Shown: positions 1 to 8,064 of the stretch, one piece after another
How the letters are laid out: the number at the start of each line of letters is the position of its first letter
How positions within the stretch are numbered: the stretch's first letter is position 1
NCBI GenBank assembly: GCA_900752815.1
Contig: CAADWS010000173.1
Location: 1-14,552, forward strand
DNA length: 14,552 nt
Reading direction: 5' to 3'
Source of the DNA: Bacteroidaceae bacterium
GTDB taxonomy: Bacteria > Bacteroidota > Bacteroidia > Bacteroidales > Bacteroidaceae
Position numbers and translations under genes: made by a program
Notes under the pieces: model-generated
Seen by the model: only the letters and a program-made list of their open reading frames with translations
What the model was told of the DNA's origin: nothing
The model's database searches: none

Positions 1-406
1 AGAGGAAGGCAAAAAGGATACACGCCGCGCCCAGCAACAGGAGATGCCAGGTTTGCGTCATCCACAACAACACCAAACCGGCAATTCCGGCGAGAACCAG
101 CGCAAATCCGATTCCCGCCCGCATGGCCGGCACCGTTATCCAACCTTGCGCACAGGCACGCTCCGGCCCGAGACGGTCGGCGCGGTCGGCACCTTTCAGA
201 CAATCGAAAAGGTCGTTGATAAAATTGGCCGCCACCTGCATGAAGGCAGCAAAAAGAAGGCATAAGCCAGCTACAGCCCACGAAAAATGTCCATGAGCAA
301 ACGCCAAAGCCGAAGCCGCGACAACAGGAATGAGCGCGGCGCTCAATGTCTTGGGGCGCGCAGCCAATATCCAGGCCCGCACCGAGTTTACTTTTACTTG
401 TTTCAT
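1..406 (-). CDS. menA: 1,4-dihydroxy-2-naphthoate polyprenyltransferase, N-terminal part (cut by window edge)
   Basis: Reading the minus strand from the ATG at 406-404 gives 135 codons with no stop before the left edge, so the gene is truncated by the window. The protein starts MKQVKVNSVRAWILAARPKT and then has hydrophobic segments at about residues 21-37 and 43-60. The first aspartate-rich motif of UbiA-family prenyltransferases is at residues 61-68 (N61, N64, D65, D68), followed by KG, D74, R75, D77, R78 and GPER (80-83), a pattern typical of MenA. Further membrane segments follow at about 96-115 and 120-135. MenA attaches a polyprenyl chain to 1,4-dihydroxy-2-naphthoate in the inner membrane, giving demethylmenaquinone. 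The start fits the family: the short N-terminus leads directly into the conserved ARPKT segment. The second Asp-rich motif lies outside the window. It is transcribed divergently from the GH20 gene. Confidence 0.93.
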   Translation of the reverse strand, partial: MKQVKVNSVRAWILAARPKTLSAALIPVVAASALAFAHGHFSWAVAGLCLLFAAFMQVAANFINDLFDCLKGADRADRLGPERACAQGWITVPAMRAGIGFALVLAGIAGLVLLWMTQTWHLLLLGAACILFAFL

Positions 407-416
407 ATCGATAAGG

Positions 417-448
417 CAAAGTTACTTTTTTTTCAGGAAACGGAGAAA
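417..448 (-). promoter_or_regulatory. Bacteroidetes-type promoter of menA
   Basis: On the minus strand, TAACTTTG (424-417) matches the Bacteroidetes -7 consensus TAnnTTTG. A TTTC (448-445) sits 20 bases upstream, where a -33 TTTG-like element is expected; a true TTTG at 452-449 gives a less usual 24-base gap. The predicted transcription start is at about 410-413, leaving only a few bases before the menA ATG at 406. Confidence 0.6.
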
Positions 449-624
449 CAAACAGGTTTTTTCCTATACCCGTAACGGAGCAGGACTCCTATCTGAAAAA
501 ACACCTTTTCTCCACATACCCCCTGCATAAAGGAGGTAAGGCAACAAGCGGATTTTCGCCAGCAAAAAAGCATTCTCCTGGAAGATTTATGTCCCTTAAC
601 TACCAAATTTTTAATGTTTATTCC

Positions 625-632
625 TATTTTTG
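625..632 (+). promoter_or_regulatory. Candidate -7 element for the GH20 gene
   Basis: TATTTTTG fits TAnnTTTG. I see no good TTTG about 20 bases upstream, so the call rests on the -7 box and its position alone. If used, it gives a 5' leader of roughly 150 nt before the ATG at 791. Confidence 0.4.
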
Positions 633-790
633 TAGGAAATAGAAGGTCATCGGCTGAGTCAACAACTGGAAACGGCATTTTCCGCGTTGCCATGATGTGC
701 CCTTCACTTTTCTGGAGCATTCCACAGAACTTTATTGCATTTTTCCCGAAACAATCACAATCTTTCATATCCATCAAATTCTGTTTCATT

Positions 791-3700
791 ATGAAAAAAA
801 GAATTCTACCTTTTCTCCTTTACCTTCTGCTCGTTCCGCTCGCTGCCAGTTCACAACAATTCGTGAACCTGACACCCGTTCCGCGTTCCATGCAGACCCA
901 TGACGGCGAACTACTCCTGCCATCGCAGTTTGCTGTAAGTACCGCCGGACTCAGCCAGGACATGACGGCTGAAGTTGAGAAGTTCATCAGCAGTTTCAAT
1001 GCCGCCACTGGTTATTCCGCCTCCGCCACAACACAACCGGAAGCCTTCTTCACGGTCAGCGAAACTACAGAAATGCAAGAGGAAGAAGGCTACCAACTGA
1101 ACATTACCACCGAGGGCATTCACATCGAAGCCGCTACGCCGACAGGACTCTTCTATGCATTCCAGAGCATCCGGAAGATGCTGCCGCCCAACGTGATGGC
1201 CGGCGTCCGCGACCCTGCTGTAACCCGCTACGCCCTGCCGCTGGCAGAGATAGAGGACGCACCACGTTTTGCCTACCGCGGCTTCATGCTTGACGTGTCG
1301 CGCCACTTTTTCAGTACCGACGAAATCAAACGCGTACTCGACATCATGGCGTGCTACAAGATGAACCGCTTTCACTGGCATCTGACCGACGACCACGGCT
1401 GGCGCGTGGAAATCAAAAAATACCCGAAACTGACCACCATCGGCAGCATCTCGGACAACCGGTATATGGTGGACATGAAATATGGTGCCTACTGGCTCAA
1501 TAAACCCTACGGACCATTTTTCTATACGCAAGAGGAACTGAAAGACGTCGTGGCCTACGCCCGCGAACGGCACATCGAAATCATTCCCGAAATCGATATG
1601 CCGGGACATTTCTGCGCCGCCATGGCCGCCTACCCCGAATACAGTTGCACCCCGGAGGGAAGCCACAACGTATCAAGTGCCATCGGCGGTATATTCGCCG
1701 ACGTCATGAACGTAGCCAATCCACAGGCCGTTCAGTTCGCCAAAGACATTCTCACCGAAATCATGGACATTTTCCCGGGGGAATACATCCACATCGGAGG
1801 GGACGAATGCCCGACTTCTGCGTGGGAGAACAATGCACAATGCATTGCACGGAAACAGGAACTGGGGCTGAGCAGTTTCCGCGAACTGCAATCGGTATTC
1901 ATCCAGGAAATGGCCGAACACGTGAAAGCCAACCACCGCAAACTGTCCGTATGGAATGAAGCCATCACGGCCAGCGGGGCCAACGTGCAGACCATTGCCA
2001 ACACCGGCGCGACGGTATATTGCTGGGTAGGCGCAGATGCGGCCGCAGCCAAAGCGGCTTCGCTCGGACTCGACCATATCTACACGCCCCAAATCCCCTT
2101 CTACATTAACCGCAAGCAGAGCACCGACCCGGGAGAACCCGTGGGAGCAGGCAACGGAACGGACAATCTGGAAGCGGTCTACAAGCAGCGCCTGCCCGTC
2201 CCGGCCGGAAGCAATGCGCAACTTTTCACCGGCATTCAGGGCACCTTCTGGACGGAATACGTGGGCTTCAACGACTATCTCGAATACCTCATGCTGCCCC
2301 GCATCGTAGCCATAGCCGAATCGGGATGGACACCGGAAAACCGGAAGAACTTCGACAGTTTCTGCCAACGTATCACCGCCGACAGCACACTCTACAACTA
2401 CAACAACTATTCGTATGGCCGCCACTACATGAACCGCACCGGTGAAACGGAAAAGGTAATGCCCAACATCTCAACCGCCGAGAAGAAATATTGGTACCGC
2501 CTGACCACACGGGCCACAGACGACCGCCGCAACAAGTGTATAGAACTCCTCGGAACCGGTTCACCGCTCATCACACAATACTCCTCCAAAGGAGCCGCCG
2601 AAGGACGTTTGTGGACCAACACTCCCGCAACGGGAGGCAGCGACAACTACGATTACCAACTGTGGGCACTGGAAGAAGATGCCGCGCAGCCCGGCCTTTA
2701 TGCCCTGGTGTGCAAGGCTTTCCCCGATGGCTCCGTCAGCCCTTCCCCAACAGGCACCAGCACCGGCGGACGGTGGAATTATGACAAGAACCGGAAGAAC
2801 TACAGTTTCCTGCTGGCCGACAACGGCTATGGCAAGGACGGAGAATCGTACTATTATTCCCTACGCAGCAACCAGACGACCGGACTGTGGATGAACGCCT
2901 CTCTGTCCGGCCAGGGATTTGCCGTCAACATCTACAACAATCCGGGCGACGGCAACAGCGGCCTCTGGAAATTCCAACTCATCGAGGGTGACACGACCGA
3001 CGCCGGCATCACGGCCTTGCTGCAGGAGGCAGAAAAATACCTGCGCCAGGTGCGCACCTATGCCTCACCCGAAGAAAAATGCCCAGGCTACTTCGGCGAG
3101 GCCGAAACCCAGGCCCTCCGCAACGTAGTGGAGGAAGTCAGGAAGGCGCAGGCCGACGGAAACAGCCCGGCCGACCTGGCCCAGCGTCTGCAACAGGCTT
3201 ATGCAAAATTCCGCCAGTCATTCGGTTATCTGGAAAACGGGAAAACCTACCGTCTGACCAATGCGGTGGACGGATTTGACGGTATTTTCATTGCCGACAG
3301 TGGAAAAGGCAACCAGCTCCGCCACAGCCGCAACATTAACGCCTACGACGCATGGACTGTCAGTGAAAGCAACATCAACGAAGACTTCAGCCAGACCGTC
3401 AAACTGCAGAACGCACAAACTCTGCGCTTCATCGGTGCCACAGCCAGTAGCGCCGTGGGCCACGCCGGCTATCCCGTGAGTGTCGGCAACACCGCTGCTA
3501 CGGTGCAACTCACCTTCCAGCCCGAAGAGCAGGACTTTGTCATCAGCATTAACGGAAAGAATCTCTTCCCCATCGACGAAAGTTCATACAGTCTGCCGGG
3601 CGTAATTTCCGCCGGAAGTTCCGACAACAACAGCATAGCCATACGCCCCATGGGAGCCGCCTGGAACATTGAAGCCGTGCGGTCGGTCACTTTCCAGTGC

Positions 3701-4816
3701 TACGATCAGGACGACCGCTTCCTCGGAGAATTTCACCGCAGTTTCCGTTCCGCACCCGCTTGGGAGGATTCCGTTCCGCCCATCATCAGAAATCACAACT
3801 TTGTGGAACAGAAAGAGGACAAATACATTTACCAGCGCACAGCCTACACCATTGTGCTGGAATGCCGCGACTCCTCCGGCGCCATCATCTCCGCCGAAGA
3901 AACCACACATCCGCTCAACGAAAGTTACACCGTGCAGCTGCCTCAACCCGACTATTACACCTTCAGCACGGCTGACTATCCTGACGGCACCGTGCTTCAC
4001 CCCGAGACCGACCAGACCGTCCACGCTACCTACACCACCACGGCCTATAACGGCGTGAAGCGGCTGGGCAAGGCCGTGACCGAAGTGCAAGCAGGCCGGA
4101 GCTACGTCATCTATGACGCTTCGCCCAACGACGTCAACCGGAAAGGCTACCGCAACGTCAATAGCAGCCTGCAAGTCATGAAGACCAACATCATTGAAGA
4201 CAGCGACCCCAACCACACCTGGCTGCTCGAAACTTTCGGCACCCGCCTGCGGGTAAAGAATGTCTACCACAACGCCTATGTTCCCCAGTTGACCACTGCC
4301 GCCAATCCGGTGAAGCTGACATCCAACGGAGCCGGCTACAGTTTTATCCTCAACGAGGACGGTGAATCCTGGAAAATCAAAGGCGCCAACAATGTGTGCT
4401 GGGACGGTCTGGAAAGCGGTGCCCTCGTCGGATGGACCGACCCGGGACATCCCTATTACCTTTATGAGTATTTCGCACAGCCCTATTTCGAGGTCGCCAT
4501 AGAGTCGGTCACTACCACCGGCGAGAACCTCAATAGCGAAAGGCACCTCGTCAAAGCAGGAGATGCCTACATCCTGACAGCCGGCACCTACGAGGGATTC
4601 GCACTCAAAGCCATAGAAGGGGATGAAGGACTTTCCTCCGTCGGGGAACACAAGAAAATAAAGCTGGTCTACGAAAAAGACACTCAAAGCGGCATCGGCG
4701 AAACGCTGGAAGAACAGCAGGAAAAAAACATCTACGATCTCAGCGGACGCCGCATCCTGCGCATCACCCAGAAAGGCATATATATTATAAACGGCAAGAA
4801 AGTGCTCGTAAAATAA
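791..4816 (+). CDS. Secreted GH20 beta-N-acetylhexosaminidase with long modular C-terminus
   Basis: A 1341-residue protein. The frame is open upstream to 614, but the start at 791 places a signal peptide (MKKR plus a hydrophobic run ending LAASS) at the N-terminus. Residues about 22-150 resemble the GH20b domain. The catalytic (beta/alpha)8 barrel spans about 157-510, with HWHLTDDHGW (195-204) and HIGGDE (334-339). D338-E339 is the paired catalytic Asp-Glu of GH20, a family that uses the substrate's acetamido group in retaining hydrolysis of terminal GlcNAc/GalNAc. Usual GH20 enzymes end near the barrel; about 800 further residues follow here. I see three similar modules opening YWYRLTT (about 564), KTYRLTN (814) and RSYVIYD (1099), which may be beta-trefoil-like sugar-binding domains. 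A helical FIVAR-like stretch lies at about 740-812. The last 30 residues (NIYDLSGRRI, then GIYIINGKKVLVK) resemble a Por/T9SS-type tail. GH16 lies 163 bases downstream on the same strand. The exact substrate is not readable; mucin or other host N-acetylhexosaminides are plausible. Confidence 0.93.
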   Translation: MKKRILPFLLYLLLVPLAASSQQFVNLTPVPRSMQTHDGELLLPSQFAVSTAGLSQDMTAEVEKFISSFNAATGYSASATTQPEAFFTVSETTEMQEEEGYQLNITTEGIHIEAATPTGLFYAFQSIRKMLPPNVMAGVRDPAVTRYALPLAEIEDAPRFAYRGFMLDVSRHFFSTDEIKRVLDIMACYKMNRFHWHLTDDHGWRVEIKKYPKLTTIGSISDNRYMVDMKYGAYWLNKPYGPFFYTQEELKDVVAYARERHIEIIPEIDMPGHFCAAMAAYPEYSCTPEGSHNVSSAIGGIFADVMNVANPQAVQFAKDILTEIMDIFPGEYIHIGGDECPTSAWENNAQCIARKQELGLSSFRELQSVFIQEMAEHVKANHRKLSVWNEAITASGANVQTIANTGATVYCWVGADAAAAKAASLGLDHIYTPQIPFYINRKQSTDPGEPVGAGNGTDNLEAVYKQRLPVPAGSNAQLFTGIQGTFWTEYVGFNDYLEYLMLPRIVAIAESGWTPENRKNFDSFCQRITADSTLYNYNNYSYGRHYMNRTGETEKVMPNISTAEKKYWYRLTTRATDDRRNKCIELLGTGSPLITQYSSKGAAEGRLWTNTPATGGSDNYDYQLWALEEDAAQPGLYALVCKAFPDGSVSPSPTGTSTGGRWNYDKNRKNYSFLLADNGYGKDGESYYYSLRSNQTTGLWMNASLSGQGFAVNIYNNPGDGNSGLWKFQLIEGDTTDAGITALLQEAEKYLRQVRTYASPEEKCPGYFGEAETQALRNVVEEVRKAQADGNSPADLAQRLQQAYAKFRQSFGYLENGKTYRLTNAVDGFDGIFIADSGKGNQLRHSRNINAYDAWTVSESNINEDFSQTVKLQNAQTLRFIGATASSAVGHAGYPVSVGNTAATVQLTFQPEEQDFVISINGKNLFPIDESSYSLPGVISAGSSDNNSIAIRPMGAAWNIEAVRSVTFQCYDQDDRFLGEFHRSFRSAPAWEDSVPPIIRNHNFVEQKEDKYIYQRTAYTIVLECRDSSGAIISAEETTHPLNESYTVQLPQPDYYTFSTADYPDGTVLHPETDQTVHATYTTTAYNGVKRLGKAVTEVQAGRSYVIYDASPNDVNRKGYRNVNSSLQVMKTNIIEDSDPNHTWLLETFGTRLRVKNVYHNAYVPQLTTAANPVKLTSNGAGYSFILNEDGESWKIKGANNVCWDGLESGALVGWTDPGHPYYLYEYFAQPYFEVAIESVTTTGENLNSERHLVKAGDAYILTAGTYEGFALKAIEGDEGLSSVGEHKKIKLVYEKDTQSGIGETLEEQQEKNIYDLSGRRILRITQKGIYIINGKKVLVK

Positions 4817-4842
4817 CCTCATTTCCTGAAGCCTCGCGACCG

Positions 4843-4879
4843 GTCTGCCTCCATAAAAAGCAACAAAATGCCGGCAGAC
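4843..4879 (+). terminator. Weak hairpin between the GH20 and GH16 genes
   Basis: GTCTGCC (4843-4849) pairs with GGCAGAC (4873-4879) across a 23-base loop. No T-run follows. It could slow polymerase or stabilise an upstream mRNA, but it may be chance. Confidence 0.25.
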
Positions 4880-4954
4880 GCCCTTACCGCGCCCAAGATT
4901 GGATTACAGATGCCGCAACCGGTCTTCCCTGCACAGTTACACCGTAATAAAAAT

Positions 4955-4962
4955 TACATTTC
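4955..4962 (+). promoter_or_regulatory. Weak candidate -7 element for the GH16 gene
   Basis: TACATTTC differs from TAnnTTTG only in the last base and lies 17 bases before the GH16 ATG, in a locally AT-rich stretch (4943-4979). I see no convincing -33 box. The alternative is co-transcription with the GH20 gene. Confidence 0.25.
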
Positions 4963-4979
4963 GATAAAAATCATAATTT

Positions 4980-7814
4980 ATGAAAATCACCCGTATTCTC
5001 CAAATGGCTGCCATCGCACTGCCCGCCTCCCTGGCACTGCATGCAAGCCTTCCTTCCCTTCACGGAAGCTCCGCCCCGGACACCGCCGGGCGGACAAAAG
5101 GACATGCGCTGTACAACACGTCGGACGACAGCGACTTCTACCCCATCAATTTCGACAAGAATCAATCGTATACGCATGCTTCGCGCCATCTGGACGGTAT
5201 TATGCTGAACGGCGGAGCCGACGGCAACCAGAGCCTGTCCATCCCCGCTCCCCGCAAAATGTTTACCGATTTGAGTACCGCCCAATTCATTGCACAAGCC
5301 GGAGAAACTCTGACGGCCCAGTTCAATTTCACCGGCAACTGGATGAACGGCTATGTGTACATCGACTTCGACCGTAACGGACAGTTTGACGTACCGATGA
5401 CCAACAACCGGCCGGCCAGCAAAAACTCCGATCTCGTAGCGTATTCCTACTACAACCAATACAACAGCAAGGGAGAGACCGTCAGTTCAGGCAACGTGCT
5501 CAACCCGCCGGCCTTCACTTTACCGGCCGGGATGGAACCGGGATTCTACAAAATGCGCTACAAGGTGGATTGGGACAATGTCGAGCCCGGCGGACGCATG
5601 GGAGATTCGAATGATATCATCACCAACGGCGGAGGCATCTGCGACGTAGTGCTCAACGTGCACGGCACAAATGTCCGGCTGCAGGACGCCAGCACGCACG
5701 GGCGTTTGCTGACAGCCGACGGCTCGCCGCTCGACGGCCGGGACGTTCCTTTCGGAAAAGCAATGACTATCAAGGCCGAGGCCGAGGAAGGTTATGTTTG
5801 CGACGGCCTTCTCGTCCGTTGCGGATACCACCTCGACGGCGATTCGCTCCTCAACGGCATTGCCCAATACCGCGACTTCATTTTGCCGGGCTATCTGTTC
5901 CAAAACGGACAAATGGAACTTCCGGCCGAATACCTTCGCGGCGACGTCCGCCTGCAGGGATTCTTCATCCAACAGACCACACCTCCCGTCCCGGGCGGTA
6001 AGGACTACGCCCTCAACTTCCCCGACGACCTGAACCGCGCACACCCCACCCGCAGTCTGCAACGCGTCATGTTCAAAGCCACTCAGGGCGGAACCTCCTA
6101 CGTATATCCCGACCGTCAGACTACGCAGGTTTACCACAACCTCACACCACATGCCGTTTCCGCCGTCCCCGGCGATGAGTTGACCGGCTCTGTCATTTTC
6201 CGTGGCGACAGTGTGCACTACTATCTTTACGTGGACCTCAACCAGGACGGACAGTTCACTCCTTCCCTCAATGAGGACGGTACGCCCACACTCTCGGGCG
6301 AATTGCTGTCATACACTTATTATAATGGACGCAACAGTCGGGGACAGGAAATAGCCGACCCGTATGACGAGGAACTGGAACAGTTGCCGGCCTTCAGCAT
6401 TCCCGAACAACTGGGCACCGGCTGCTACCGCGCACGCCTGAAGATAGATTTCAACAACTCCGATCCGGCCGGACAATGGCAGGAAGGCGAAAGCATGCAG
6501 ATTGACTCAATAGGCGGCTACGTCATCGACTTTCTGCTGAATGTACACCAGGTGAAACACCCGCTGACCATCGAAAGCATGCACGGCAATATCTTCGCCC
6601 CAAGCAACGCAGCGCTTCCCGACCAGGTGACAACCTTTGAAAAGCTCAGCATTGTGCCCACGCCGGTAGCCTCGGGCTATCAGGCCGAAAAGCTCGTCAT
6701 CCGCCACGGCCACCACTTCGACGGTCCGCAATACATTCACGGCAACCGGCAGTGGAGTGAATATGAAGTGCCCGCCCGCAGCTACACCATTCCCCGCGAC
6801 AGTGTGAGCGGCGACCTTATGATTCGCGTCAACTACGAGCCGGGCGACGCCGCAACCTACCAGCTTGTATTTTCCGACGAGTTCAACGGTCCCGACGGCA
6901 GCCAGCCCGACCCTGACAAATGGAAGCGCTGTACCCGCGCCACTTCCACCTGGAACCGCTGGCTCTCCGACAGTGAGGAAGTGGTCTACCTCAAGGACGG
7001 ACAACTCGTCACCCGCGCCATTCCCAATCCCGACACGCAAGCCGACCCCGTCCCCATGATTACCGGCGGTGTGGAATCGAAAGGCAAGTTTGCCTTCACC
7101 TACGGACGCGTGGAGTGCCGCGCAAAAATCAACACCTGGAACGGCACGTTCCCGGCCATCTGGATGATGCCGGAGAACACGGCGGGCGGATGGCCCTCCT
7201 GCGGAGAAATAGACATCTTCGAATGCATCAACACGGAAGGCCGGTCCTACCACACGGTACACTCCCACTGGACCTACGACCTCGGCAACAAGACCAATCC
7301 CGTATCGAGCCACAACTACGCCCTGCCGCTCGACCGCTACCATACTTATGCCTTTGAATGGAACGACCGCATGATGATGTGGTATGTAGACGGAAAGCTG
7401 GTGGGCTCCTACGCAAAATCCAACGACAGCAACGCACTGCAACAGGGACAATGGCCCTTCGACAAGCATTTCTATCTCATCCTCAACCAAAGTGTAGGCG
7501 ACGGTTCGTGGGCGTCGAAGGCCGACGTTGCCCATACGTATGAATTCTTCATCGACTGGGTGCGCGTCTACCAGAAAAAGGGCATGGAAAACACCGACGG
7601 CATTGTTGCCGTAGAGCAGATTACGGACAACAGTACTCTCGACATCAACATCGTCAGTAACGGCCTGCAACTGTATGCCGGCCGCCCCTGCATGGTGAAT
7701 GTATGCGACTTGCAGGGCCGCACCCTGCTCAAGAAGTCCCTCCAGGGGCATGTTACGCTGTCACTGCTGCCGGGCATCTACCTGGTAAACGGAAAAAAAG
7801 TGCTGGTGAAATAA
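4980..7814 (+). CDS. Secreted GH16 endo-glycanase with duplicated GEVED-type N-terminal modules
   Basis: A 944-residue protein starting MKITRILQMAAIALPASLAL, a signal-peptide-like N-terminus. The N-terminal two thirds is a duplication. Unit A (about 50-335) and unit B (about 345-620) each contain a GEVED-like module with an acidic loop (YVYIDFDRNGQFD near 125; YLYVDLNQDGQFT near 414) followed by a second module with a GYHLDG / GHHFDG segment. The GH16 catalytic domain spans about 626-866 (YQLVFSDEF ... DWVRVYQKKG). GEIDIFE carries the ExDxxE signature: E743 is the expected nucleophile, D745 the helper and E748 the acid/base. FPAIWMMP precedes it. This laminarinase-type subgroup includes beta-1,3-glucanases and, in gut Bacteroidota, mucin O-glycan endo-hydrolases; the sequence alone does not decide between them. 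The C-terminal 70 residues (VCDLQGRTLL ... GIYLVNGKKVLVK) look like a secretion or surface tail. Pairing with a GH20 exo-enzyme fits stepwise attack on an N-acetylhexosamine-containing glycan. A strong terminator follows. Confidence 0.92.
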   Translation: MKITRILQMAAIALPASLALHASLPSLHGSSAPDTAGRTKGHALYNTSDDSDFYPINFDKNQSYTHASRHLDGIMLNGGADGNQSLSIPAPRKMFTDLSTAQFIAQAGETLTAQFNFTGNWMNGYVYIDFDRNGQFDVPMTNNRPASKNSDLVAYSYYNQYNSKGETVSSGNVLNPPAFTLPAGMEPGFYKMRYKVDWDNVEPGGRMGDSNDIITNGGGICDVVLNVHGTNVRLQDASTHGRLLTADGSPLDGRDVPFGKAMTIKAEAEEGYVCDGLLVRCGYHLDGDSLLNGIAQYRDFILPGYLFQNGQMELPAEYLRGDVRLQGFFIQQTTPPVPGGKDYALNFPDDLNRAHPTRSLQRVMFKATQGGTSYVYPDRQTTQVYHNLTPHAVSAVPGDELTGSVIFRGDSVHYYLYVDLNQDGQFTPSLNEDGTPTLSGELLSYTYYNGRNSRGQEIADPYDEELEQLPAFSIPEQLGTGCYRARLKIDFNNSDPAGQWQEGESMQIDSIGGYVIDFLLNVHQVKHPLTIESMHGNIFAPSNAALPDQVTTFEKLSIVPTPVASGYQAEKLVIRHGHHFDGPQYIHGNRQWSEYEVPARSYTIPRDSVSGDLMIRVNYEPGDAATYQLVFSDEFNGPDGSQPDPDKWKRCTRATSTWNRWLSDSEEVVYLKDGQLVTRAIPNPDTQADPVPMITGGVESKGKFAFTYGRVECRAKINTWNGTFPAIWMMPENTAGGWPSCGEIDIFECINTEGRSYHTVHSHWTYDLGNKTNPVSSHNYALPLDRYHTYAFEWNDRMMMWYVDGKLVGSYAKSNDSNALQQGQWPFDKHFYLILNQSVGDGSWASKADVAHTYEFFIDWVRVYQKKGMENTDGIVAVEQITDNSTLDINIVSNGLQLYAGRPCMVNVCDLQGRTLLKKSLQGHVTLSLLPGIYLVNGKKVLVK

Positions 7815-7842
7815 CCGCACGCCCGCTCCCTTAGCCAGTCTG

Positions 7843-7935
7843 CCGCAGCAGCCGGCACCCACTTTTGCAGCGTGCCTCCTGAAATCCGGAACAGCCGGAT
7901 GCAGGAGGCACGCTTCCTTTTCCCGGCGGCTGCGG
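7843..7935 (+). terminator. Nested hairpin terminator downstream of the GH16 gene
   Basis: The core is a perfect 12-bp stem, GCGTGCCTCCTG (7870-7881) with CAGGAGGCACGC (7902-7913). Inside it is a second perfect stem, ATCCGG (7884-7889) with CCGGAT (7895-7900), around a 5-base loop. TTCCTTTT (7914-7921) follows, as expected for a Rho-independent terminator on the plus strand. Around this lies an outer pair of 13-base arms (7843-7855 and 7923-7935) complementary except for one position. There is no T-run for the minus strand. Confidence 0.8.
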
Positions 7936-7982
7936 GGCACGACTGCCTTCATCCGCTTTTCTGCCCCCGACGCCACAACGCT

Positions 7983-8028
7983 GCAGGCCTGCTTTCCCGT
8001 CCATTCACGACGCAGAAAGCAGGCCTGC
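7983..8028 (-). terminator. Perfect 14-bp hairpin downstream of alaS
   Basis: GCAGGCCTGCTTTC (7983-7996) pairs perfectly with GAAAGCAGGCCTGC (8015-8028) across an 18-base loop. It lies 37 bases beyond the alaS stop, so it is probably the 3' end signal of the alaS transcript, although no T-run follows on the minus strand. The first ten bases of the arm (GCAGGCCTGC) are themselves palindromic, so each arm could also fold alone or bind a dimeric protein. Confidence 0.55.
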
Positions 8029-8064
8029 TATGATATTTGTTACCAATAAATGCTCTAAGCCGAC

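Larger units (their letters stand above)
407..790. other. Intergenic region between divergent menA and the GH20 gene
   Basis: This 384-base stretch is more AT-rich than its neighbours and carries the menA promoter on the minus strand and a candidate promoter for the GH20 gene on the plus strand. A minus-strand open frame at 433-789 and a plus-strand extension of the GH20 frame from 614 show no recognisable protein features, so I treat the region as non-coding. I found no clear operator, riboswitch or long inverted repeat. Confidence 0.7.

Noticed and set aside
530..537. Strong Shine-Dalgarno-like AAGGAGGT
   Set aside because: No start codon with a plausible ORF follows within the usual distance, and this group makes little use of SD pairing.
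433..789. Minus-strand 118-codon frame in the menA-GH20 gap
   Set aside because: Cys/Lys/Phe-rich with no family signature, and it overlaps the divergent promoter region. Probably chance.
614..790. 59-codon upstream extension of the GH20 frame
   Set aside because: It would bury the signal peptide that begins at the ATG at 791, and its start overlaps the candidate promoter region.
3584..4822. Minus-strand open frames of over 400 codons opposite the GH20, GH16 and argG genes (also 6507-7751 and 12349-13677)
   Set aside because: All are antisense shadows of clear genes, without recognisable motifs, promoters or plausible starts.
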